Source of the DNA: an uncultured euryarchaeote
GTDB taxonomy: Archaea; Thermoplasmatota; Poseidoniia; Poseidoniales; Poseidoniaceae
NCBI GenBank assembly: GCA_937897005.1
Contig: CALCOQ010000271.1
Span: 1 to 5,153 of the forward strand
Direction: 5' to 3'
DNA: 5,153 nucleotides
The notes under the pieces: model-generated
What the model saw: the letters and a program-made list of their open reading frames with translations, nothing else
Databases searched by the model: none
What the model was told of the DNA's origin: nothing
Made by a program: the position numbers and the translations under genes
Shown here: positions 1 to 5,153 of the stretch, in pieces
How positions within the stretch are numbered: position 1 is the first letter of the stretch
Layout: each line of letters starts with the position of its first letter

Positions 1-1
1 A

Positions 2-3000
2 TTGAGAATTGAATCCACTACCGGTGCGGTAGAATTGGGTTACTCAAACCTGATGGGTTTCTGGGAGATTGAGGATCCAGATGATCTCATCACTCTACAA
101 TCTTCCAGCGCAACCGATATCTTGGGTGCAAAGGAAATTTCCTGGCGTTTCACCATCAATCCTTCATGGGAGGATTCACTGGAGGCCCGTGTATTCGCAA
201 GTCTGATTGCAGACAATGGAGTAGAGGGGATGCCAGGAGCTGTTGCTTTGGCTCCAAGTACTGGAAATGCAATAGAGAATGATGCAGGAGTAGTGGAATT
301 CGATGTTCAGAACAATGCTGGTGAATCACAATCCCTCTCCGATGGTCGTTCCAATCAACTGATACGTCTTGTTGGCAGCATCAAGCTGGAAGGTCTTGAT
401 GCCGCTCCGGACCCGGCATCGTACAGGATTCTCATGGAGATCCTCGATATCAACAGTACCGATCCTCAGAACATCACCTATGACTGGATAGAGATTGACA
501 ATGCTTCTGGTCCAATCGGTGGAGATTTCGATTGGCTTGTCGATCTTGGTGAAGATGCCGCAGGAACCGAGGAATATCGATTCCGAATGGCTTCATACTC
601 TGGTGGTGACACTCTTTGTCCACCTGCCGAATATTTCCCAGGCCCTGATTGCGAGATTCAGTTTCAACTGACTATTGATACCTATTCGCCAAGTCTCAAT
701 GATACTCAGGTCTGGGACGGTTCAGCAGCCCCAGGGAACGCCGGTGGATATTGGCGACCATTGTATGATGATACATGGGTCAGTCCTTCACAGACCCAGT
801 GGTTCAAATTCACTGCACAAGATATTCCCGATCCACCTGATACACTGACTCTGAATTATTGGGTGCAGAAGGATCACGATGTCGATGAGGACGGCGCCCC
901 ACATGAGACCGAGTATCTCCAAGTGGTATTACAAGGCGATGGAGCCACTCCTGTAGCCAATTACACTGGCACCATCAACGACATCGCCAACGATGGACAT
1001 GATGGCCGTGTCAGCCTGTTTGTCTCGGGTAATGACCTTGCAGGCAATCCCATCATTGCAGGTTCACCAGGTCTGGATAATGATTTGATTTCATATGTTG
1101 GAATGGGAAGTCGTAACCCCGGAATCGAGAGTTTCAAGATACGTGATGCCTTTGGCAATGAGTTTGACACAAGCACCAAGACGATGTTCGCAGGAAATGA
1201 GTACCACCTCATCGTTGAAGGAAGGGATGACAATGGTTGGAGAGATATTTCTTCATTCGAGATAGACCTCAACCCTGGGGTTCCAGATGATATGGTTCTC
1301 ACATATTATCCACGGACTCATACGGTGGAAAGTAACAGTATGTGGATCGAGGTCATCGAGGCTTCGAATGAGAGTAATGGTACACAGATGGTTCGTCGAA
1401 ACGGCCAATCCTTGATCGATCCATTCGAGACAGAATTCATGTTGGATATGCCGATTCAATTGGATTGGAATTGTCCTACTGCGACAGGGGTCATGACGCC
1501 TCAAGTGAGAGTCAAGGACCTCGACCCCAACAATCCTTCTTCTGTATTGACAGAATCAGGTGGACGCTACAAGCAACGTTGGATATATGGTGATGGTTTC
1601 CTTCTTGATACCACCTCGTTGAATCTGGAGGATATGACTGGACCTTTCATCACTTCAAACATCTACAGTTTCGGAAGTGGTTCGAGTGCTGATTATGTTT
1701 ATTCTGGAGATACTGTCCAGTTCACTGGCCAATACGCATTCAAGGATGGATACCCGAGTGTTGTAGTCAATCCAGAGATCACGATGACCATGGTGGTTGT
1801 CCGTCAAGATGCATCTGCAGATTCCAGCGGAAATGAGCAGTTGTCTGGAGAGACGACCTATCATGAGTTCAGTGGCGGTATTTTCGCCATCAATTTGACC
1901 GCGCCTAGCAAGACCAACGAATTCCAGTATTCCTTCAATGTAGATACAAGCAGTCTTCCTGAAGGTGCTGTTGATTACACTACAGCGACGCAGGAATTCA
2001 AGATCAAGGTTGACAGTACTGCTCCAGAGGTCTTGGCAAACACATGGCAGGCAACCGATACCAAAGGTGCTACCTTGGGAGATGGAATCATGCCTTCTTC
2101 GTCCATACATTGCGTGAATGTTCAATTGATGATCAAGGAGACAGAGCGCTTGGATCCACATTCAATATATGTCCACTGGATGTTTTTCCAGAATGGGGAG
2201 AACTGGAGTTTCGCTGAGGCGAACTATGGTGGGGCTCAATCCATGAATCTGAGCCTCGTCGGAGGCGGTGACCAGATAATCGCTGAGAATGCAGAGTGTA
2301 TCGATCTGTGGCCCGATGAGTTTGAGTTACCAAGCAAAGAGCAACTTCAGAATGTGATTCTGCGATTCTGGGTAACAGGCCATGATTCAGCAGGACTCGG
2401 ATTATCAGGTGGAGGCTCTGATGAAAACCCAATTCGTGGAACTCAGGACCAATGGACCAGTGAATATGAGGTGGTCTATGAACAGGCAGAATTCGAAATA
2501 ACACAATTCAAGATGTACCCGAATGCTCCAGAAGTGGGAGATAGAGTACAGCTTGACATAACAATTCGTAATGATGGCAATACCGAGGGAACATTGGAGA
2601 TGAAGATCGAGGTGGTGTCTGCAAGCGATGGTGCGAGAGCAACTGTGAAGATAGTGACTACTCCAGTGATTGGAGTCTTTGATGGTCAACTTGGTTCTAA
2701 TTCTCACAACATGGAGGTTGATATCGAACCTTTCAGAGAGGCAAAGGCGAATCTGCACTTTGAGATTACCAACAATGCTACCGGGGAATTGATCTATTCC
2801 AGTATCAATGCCGGACAAACATACGATATCAGTCTCGCCAGCAATGTCGACGATTCCCTGCCTGTAGGCTTGATATTAGCAGTACTTGGCGGTTTGATAG
2901 GAATCCTAGTCCTAGTCGTGGTTGTTCTGGTTCTACGTGGACGTAGCGAAGGAGAATATGATGAATTCGAGCAAGGAGATGACAAGGCATTCCCTACCTT

Positions 3001-3238
3001 GCCATATGAGGCACAACAAGGATATGGTGGCGGTGGTACAGAATCCTATGGTGGTGGTGGATACGACCATGCTGGTGGTGGCCACGGCGGCTATGGTGCT
3101 CCTAGTGGTGGTGTTTCACCAGAGATGCAGCAGGCTATGGCCGAGTTCCCGCAGTGGGATCAGCAAACGATTCAAGGCTACTTCGATATGGGTTGGTCCG
3201 TTGATCAATTGCGCGATTGGGTCCGCAGTCAGGGTTGA
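2..3238 (+). CDS. Large surface protein with Ig-like repeats, CARDB-like domain and C-terminal membrane anchor (5' end missing)
   Basis: The frame is open from the window's first bases, and no signal peptide is visible, so the true start lies upstream; the TTG at position 2 is not a credible start. Numbering visible residues from position 2, the protein is acidic, rich in Asn, Asp, Ser, Thr and Gly, and beta-strand-like up to about residue 945. Ig-like junctions of the D-[ST]-x-[AS]-P type occur at D226 and D671. A CARDB-like domain covers about 830-945, a membrane helix 955-978, then a Gly/Tyr-rich tail. At least ten N-x-S/T sequons and possible disulfide pairs (C206/C217, C704/C766) fit an extracellular location, with the last 100 residues in the cytoplasm. 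Such proteins usually act in adhesion, cell envelope structure or polymer binding; no catalytic motif is visible, so the role is unknown. The stop lies 5 bases before the next gene. Confidence 0.85.
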   Translation: MRIESTTGAVELGYSNLMGFWEIEDPDDLITLQSSSATDILGAKEISWRFTINPSWEDSLEARVFASLIADNGVEGMPGAVALAPSTGNAIENDAGVVEFDVQNNAGESQSLSDGRSNQLIRLVGSIKLEGLDAAPDPASYRILMEILDINSTDPQNITYDWIEIDNASGPIGGDFDWLVDLGEDAAGTEEYRFRMASYSGGDTLCPPAEYFPGPDCEIQFQLTIDTYSPSLNDTQVWDGSAAPGNAGGYWRPLYDDTWVSPSQTQWFKFTAQDIPDPPDTLTLNYWVQKDHDVDEDGAPHETEYLQVVLQGDGATPVANYTGTINDIANDGHDGRVSLFVSGNDLAGNPIIAGSPGLDNDLISYVGMGSRNPGIESFKIRDAFGNEFDTSTKTMFAGNEYHLIVEGRDDNGWRDISSFEIDLNPGVPDDMVLTYYPRTHTVESNSMWIEVIEASNESNGTQMVRRNGQSLIDPFETEFMLDMPIQLDWNCPTATGVMTPQVRVKDLDPNNPSSVLTESGGRYKQRWIYGDGFLLDTTSLNLEDMTGPFITSNIYSFGSGSSADYVYSGDTVQFTGQYAFKDGYPSVVVNPEITMTMVVVRQDASADSSGNEQLSGETTYHEFSGGIFAINLTAPSKTNEFQYSFNVDTSSLPEGAVDYTTATQEFKIKVDSTAPEVLANTWQATDTKGATLGDGIMPSSSIHCVNVQLMIKETERLDPHSIYVHWMFFQNGENWSFAEANYGGAQSMNLSLVGGGDQIIAENAECIDLWPDEFELPSKEQLQNVILRFWVTGHDSAGLGLSGGGSDENPIRGTQDQWTSEYEVVYEQAEFEITQFKMYPNAPEVGDRVQLDITIRNDGNTEGTLEMKIEVVSASDGARATVKIVTTPVIGVFDGQLGSNSHNMEVDIEPFREAKANLHFEITNNATGELIYSSINAGQTYDISLASNVDDSLPVGLILAVLGGLIGILVLVVVVLVLRGRSEGEYDEFEQGDDKAFPTLPYEAQQGYGGGGTESYGGGGYDHAGGGHGGYGAPSGGVSPEMQQAMAEFPQWDQQTIQGYFDMGWSVDQLRDWVRSQG
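47..1141 (+). repeat. Internal protein repeat unit 1 (Ig-like, divergent)
   Basis: Residues 16-380 of the surface protein form the first of two related units. By-eye anchors shared in order with unit 2 are: F20 with P26-D-D-[LM]; I121-R-L-V-G; the Ig junction D226-T-Y-S-P; V337-S-L-F-V-S-G-N-D-L-A-G; and I375-E-S-F-K-I. The repeat is visible only at protein level; the DNA is too diverged to show it. The boundaries are approximate. Confidence 0.5.
1244..2515 (+). repeat. Internal protein repeat unit 2 (Ig-like, divergent)
   Basis: Residues 415-838 of the surface protein match unit 1 in the same order: F419 with P428-D-D-M; V572-Q-F-T-G; D671-S-T-A-P; the stretch L787 to G798 (F-W-V-T-G-H-D-S-A-G at its end); and I833-T-Q-F-K-M. 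Offsets between paired anchors drift from 402 to 458 residues, so unit 2 carries insertions. Its closing segment runs directly into the CARDB-like domain. Confidence 0.5.
2489..2836 (+). other. CARDB-like extracellular domain within the surface protein
   Basis: Residues about 830-945 carry the usual CARDB pattern: a strand leading to P-x-x-x-G-D-x-V (E826-region to V848 area), then I-x-I-R-N-D-G-N-T-E-G, a typical loop for this Ig-like family. It sits just outside the membrane helix, the common place for a stalk domain in archaeal surface proteins. The assignment is by motif recognition only. Confidence 0.6.
2864..2935 (+). other. C-terminal transmembrane helix of the surface protein
   Basis: Residues 955-978 are an uninterrupted hydrophobic run of Val, Leu, Ile, Gly and Ala, flanked by acidic residues (D-D) on the N-side and R979-G-R981 on the C-side. 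The positive charges after the helix predict that the large N-terminal part is outside and the last 100 residues are inside the cell. Confidence 0.9.
3020..3112 (+). repeat. Gly/Tyr-rich low-complexity segment (GGT-rich DNA)
   Basis: Residues 1007-1037 of the surface protein are mainly Gly with Tyr, His and Ser, arranged as loose Y-G-G-G-G blocks. The DNA is rich in GGT/GGC codons. It follows the membrane anchor and an acidic stretch, so it is predicted to be a flexible cytoplasmic linker. It may vary in length between strains because of its repetitive codons. Confidence 0.8.
3125..3235 (+). other. Small C-terminal helical module of the surface protein (unknown function)
   Basis: The last 37 residues (1042-1078) stand out from the glycine-rich linker: they contain four Trp/Phe-centred blocks, F-P-Q-W-D, G-Y-F-D-M-G-W, V-D-Q-L-R-D-W and end R-S-Q-G. 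The pattern suggests two or three short amphipathic helices, loosely like UBA or SHOCT modules with an M-G-[WF] turn. I do not recognise a named family. Being cytoplasmic and linked flexibly, it may be a docking or sorting signal; that is inference. Confidence 0.45.
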
Positions 3239-3243
3239 TTTCA

Positions 3244-4041
3244 ATGGATGTAGTCCTCTCTTGGGAGGATCAAGTCTGGATTGACCCAGACGGTGGTCGC
3301 ATACTGTTCCATGGCGTATTACCTACCGTGGTCTATCCTCAGGTGATGCGTCCACGAGCCATATGGGATGGTCTTGCTCTACTTGCCGGTGAGGAAGATA
3401 TCGATGCATGGGAATTTGAAGAGACTTCAGAGAAAGAAAGCGCTGGTATCAATCTGACCGAGGCGATGCTTGGAGGCGGTGCAACCCAGTTGTACCTAGA
3501 GAGATTGATGTTGCTGGATGGTGTCTCTGGGGGCAGATTTCCTGATCCAGAGCCATGGCGTATGTTGAGAGTGGCCAAGAAGCACGCTCGCCCAGTCTAC
3601 CATATGGAGCCCTCAATGGAGGATGAAGAATGGGTTGAACATCTTGAGAGAGAAGCCGACCAATTGACCAGATGGAGGACATTGCTGAAGATACCCCTTC
3701 AAGGTCGAAGATTCAGCAAGTTACTGAAGGTTGCCAAGGGAAGTTCATCACCCCCTCCAGATGGTCCGATGGAACTGCAGGTGGCTTCCGCTCTGGCAGC
3801 GGCTTGGTGGTGGTTGATCGAGGAGAGCCTTTCTCCAGAATTAAGTCTTGAACGAGATCAAAGAATCGCTTCCAGATTACGTGGCGCAATGGCTGACCTG
3901 AGGTCGCGATTTGGAAATGAAGCGACCTTGATGGTACCTTCACTACAGGTCAGGATAGCAGAATTGGTTAAGATTCTGGATTCTGGGGTCGAGCCGGAAA
4001 CCGCAAATGGCGGTACTGCCTCGGATGACGAGGAGGAGTGA
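3244..4041 (+). CDS. Hypothetical protein, possible degenerate TraB/PrgY-like protein
   Basis: This 265-residue soluble protein has no signal peptide and no clear membrane helix; residues 179-192 are a hydrophobic patch with three consecutive Trp (188-190). The ATG at 3244 was chosen because it follows the previous stop by 5 bases; an in-frame ATG at 3217 would overlap the upstream gene. No strong Shine-Dalgarno precedes it. The order of elements resembles TraB/PrgY: an N-terminal strand-turn (I20-L-F-H-G-V-L-P27), a strand ending in acidic residues (A55-W-E-F-E-E60), a middle P-x-P-E-P-W-R-M-L-R-V-A-K-K segment at 100-113, and a C-terminal E203-R-D-Q-R-I-A-S-R-L-R then L-M-V-P-S-L at 229-234. 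The GxxH motifs expected at both ends are absent (G24-V-L-P27 and P232-S-L instead), so any activity would differ. It ends in an acidic tail, D-D-E-E-E. The existence of the gene is secure; the family link is tentative. Confidence 0.8.
   Translation: MDVVLSWEDQVWIDPDGGRILFHGVLPTVVYPQVMRPRAIWDGLALLAGEEDIDAWEFEETSEKESAGINLTEAMLGGGATQLYLERLMLLDGVSGGRFPDPEPWRMLRVAKKHARPVYHMEPSMEDEEWVEHLEREADQLTRWRTLLKIPLQGRRFSKLLKVAKGSSSPPPDGPMELQVASALAAAWWWLIEESLSPELSLERDQRIASRLRGAMADLRSRFGNEATLMVPSLQVRIAELVKILDSGVEPETANGGTASDDEEE
4031..4036 (+). promoter_or_regulatory. Shine-Dalgarno site for the TBP-like gene
   Basis: AGGAGG lies 7 bases before ATG 4044, inside the last codons of the upstream gene, where it also encodes the acidic Glu tail. 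This spacing decides the start in favour of ATG 4044 rather than the GTG at 4038, which overlaps the upstream stop and the site's immediate flank. Confidence 0.75.
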
Positions 4042-4043
4042 GT

Positions 4044-4580
4044 ATGTCCACGGTTGATGCACCTCAGGTACAGGTTGAGAATCAACTCATTCGTTTCATT
4101 CCCTCTACACCCATAGATCCTGACAAGGCGGTGAATGATCTCGGTGCATCTAGAAGTGGAGACTACGTCATTCATGCTTTGGAAAGCCCAAGAGCAACCA
4201 TTCTGGTTGACAAGAAAGGTCGTATCGTCGTTCATGGAACTGTACAGCCTCAAGCAGCCAGAGCCGCGGTCAGAGAATTTCTTCTTCGAATGGGAGATAG
4301 TGATGAGGGTTTGAGTTCAGAGAAGGGTCCAGTCATCGCCTCCTTCGATTTTGGAAGAGGAATAGAAATCGAAAGGGTACCGATATATGCTGACGAGGCG
4401 AAGCTCGATAGCGCATTGGGATGCTTGAGAATCAATGACCAGCGCCATGACCTTGAGTTGTTGGTCTGGCCCAATGGCAGAGCGATAACAACCAACTCCA
4501 GACATGCAAATCTGGTTGCAATGGCTGCAATACACTGGCGAGACAAGTTTGAATCTGAAGGTCTGTTCGTAGAGGACTGA
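4044..4580 (+). CDS. Divergent TATA-binding-protein-like protein (two TBP-type repeats)
   Basis: This 178-residue protein matches archaeal TBP in length (about 180) and layout. Repeat 1 (about 9-84) has V-x-V-E-N at 9-13, then S48-P-R-A-T-I-L-V-D-K-K-G-R-I-V-V-H-G65 and a helix R73-A-A-V-R-E-F. This parallels the TBP signature E-P-R-T-T-A-L-I-F-S-S-G-K followed by T-G-A and the long helix. Repeat 2 (about 96-175) has I98-A-S-F-D-F-G-R, then L139-L-V-W-P-N-G-R146 and a helix ending E-S-E-G-L-F. The repeat glycines G59 and G145 are 86 apart, close to the TBP period. Against human TBP, the intercalating residues F193, F210, F284 and F301 align to G39, D56, L125 and W142, so ordinary TATA binding is unlikely. 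It could be a regulator, a TFB/TBP decoy, or another use of the fold. It starts 2 bases after the upstream stop with a strong ribosome site, implying coupled expression. The fold call is by-eye alignment. Confidence 0.7.
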   Translation: MSTVDAPQVQVENQLIRFIPSTPIDPDKAVNDLGASRSGDYVIHALESPRATILVDKKGRIVVHGTVQPQAARAAVREFLLRMGDSDEGLSSEKGPVIASFDFGRGIEIERVPIYADEAKLDSALGCLRINDQRHDLELLVWPNGRAITTNSRHANLVAMAAIHWRDKFESEGLFVED

Positions 4581-4584
4581 TTCC

Positions 4585-5153
4585 ATGCTCATCGACAAAG
4601 GTCGTTGGACTGGGCCGATACTGGACAATCATTTCCATCTCGATAGAGGACATAGATTCCTTGCTGCAGCACTTGATTTCAAGCGTGCAGGTGGAAGCGA
4701 TCTGGTTCTTGTTCACAAACCAGATTTTTCGGACTTACCTATTTCTGTAGAGGGATGGAGAACCGCATATGAAAACACTCTGGCAATGGCTGCGGAGGTC
4801 CGCAAGGATGTGGGTCTTGGGGTCAGAGTCGTTCTTGGACCACATCCAGCAAGTTGGGCTCATCAAAGGCAGGCATTGGGAAGTGAAGTTGCTTCTGAGT
4901 TGTACGTTGATGCAGTTGAGTTGGCGATCGAGTATTGTACTGAAGGTCAGGCTTGCGCCGTGGGTGAGGTCGGAAGGCCGCATTGGGCGGTGGAGGAGGA
5001 TGTCTGGTCTGAGGCCAATGAGCTGTTATCGTGGACCATGGAAAGAGCCGCCAAAGAGAATCTCACTCTACAGTTACATGTCGAAGGAGACGGCGCATCG
5101 ACCTATGCTGATCTTGCAGCCATGGCTGATAGGTGTGGACTTTCACCATCTCG
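4585..5153 (+). CDS. TatD-related metal-dependent hydrolase, COG1831 type (3' end missing)
   Basis: The ATG at 4585 follows the previous stop by 4 bases, with GAGG at 4572-4575 as a likely ribosome site. The 189 visible residues run off the window; the family is usually about 250-280 long, so roughly the last third is missing. The protein is a TIM-barrel amidohydrolase: D14-N-H16-F-H18-L is the first metal-binding H-x-H motif, L84-G-P-H87-P matches the G-x-H-P strand, V126-G-E128-V-G-R-P-H-W carries the bridging-metal Glu, and Q163-L-H165-V-E the next metal ligand His. The segment R33-x-G-G-x-x-L-V-L-V and the G-E-V-G-R-P-H signature point to the archaeal TatD-related subgroup rather than bacterial TatD DNase. 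The later His and Asp ligands would lie beyond the window. The substrate is unknown; TatD proteins are nucleases, but this subgroup is not characterised to my knowledge. It is cytoplasmic, with no signal peptide. Confidence 0.85.
   Translation, partial: MLIDKGRWTGPILDNHFHLDRGHRFLAAALDFKRAGGSDLVLVHKPDFSDLPISVEGWRTAYENTLAMAAEVRKDVGLGVRVVLGPHPASWAHQRQALGSEVASELYVDAVELAIEYCTEGQACAVGEVGRPHWAVEEDVWSEANELLSWTMERAAKENLTLQLHVEGDGASTYADLAAMADRCGLSPS

Noticed and set aside
2..4. TTG at position 2 as a genuine start codon
   Set aside because: The coding pattern is already that of a folded Ig-like domain, there is no signal peptide, and the window edge simply cuts the gene.
1655..2161. - strand open frame of 168 codons
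   Set aside because: It lies wholly antisense to the surface protein, has Cys/His/Arg-rich composition typical of shadow frames, and shows no recognisable motif.
3020..3112. GGT-rich tract as a possible regulatory repeat or recombination site
   Set aside because: It is in frame, encodes the Gly/Tyr linker, and has no regular unit or spacer structure beyond glycine codon use.
3217..3243. ATG at 3217 as the start of the TraB-like gene
   Set aside because: It would overlap the upstream coding region by 22 bases and add nine residues encoded in the tail module of that gene; ATG 3244 fits the compact operon spacing.
2922..3284. + strand open frame of 120 codons overlapping the end of the surface protein gene
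   Set aside because: Its composition (Met/Val/Ser-rich, following the GGT-rich DNA) is what frame-shifted reading of the Gly-rich tail would give, and it overlaps two well-supported genes.
4038..4043. GTG at 4038 as the start of the TBP-like gene
   Set aside because: It would overlap the upstream stop and leave only 1 base after AGGAGG; ATG 4044 has proper spacing and loses just two residues.

Overview
The window looks like a piece of an archaeal genome, most likely a marine Thermoplasmatota lineage such as Marine Group II (Poseidoniales). Three things suggest this: a large membrane-anchored surface protein with a Gly/Tyr-rich cytoplasmic tail, a TatD-related hydrolase of a mainly archaeal subfamily (COG1831 type), and a small protein that aligns by eye with archaeal/eukaryotic TATA-binding protein (TBP). 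The lineage assignment is an inference from protein style, since there is no rRNA or other marker gene.

Layout: four genes on the + strand, packed almost end to end. (1) 2-3238 is the 3' part of a giant surface protein; its N-terminus lies before the window. The visible 1078 residues hold two divergent copies of a roughly 370-425-residue Ig-like unit, a CARDB-like domain, one membrane helix, a glycine-rich linker and a small C-terminal module. (2) 3244-4041 encodes a 265-residue protein with faint similarity to the TraB/PrgY family but without its GxxH motifs. (3) 4044-4580 encodes a 178-residue, two-repeat TBP-like protein in which the DNA-kinking phenylalanines are replaced. (4) 4585-5153 is the 5' part of a TatD-related metal-dependent hydrolase cut by the window end. 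The gaps are 5, 2 and 4 bases, so the four genes could be one transcript. No promoter or terminator could be placed, and there is no non-coding stretch above 10 bases except the single base before the first frame.

How they work together is not evident from sequence. The notable part is genes 2-4: two apparently diverged relatives of known families (TraB-like and TBP-like) coupled to a hydrolase. The TBP-like gene is the strongest candidate for something undescribed. It keeps the TBP fold signature in both halves but has Gly, Asp, Leu and Trp at the four positions where TBP has its intercalating Phe residues, so it probably does not bend TATA DNA in the standard way. No mobile elements, CRISPR arrays, tRNAs or rRNAs were seen.
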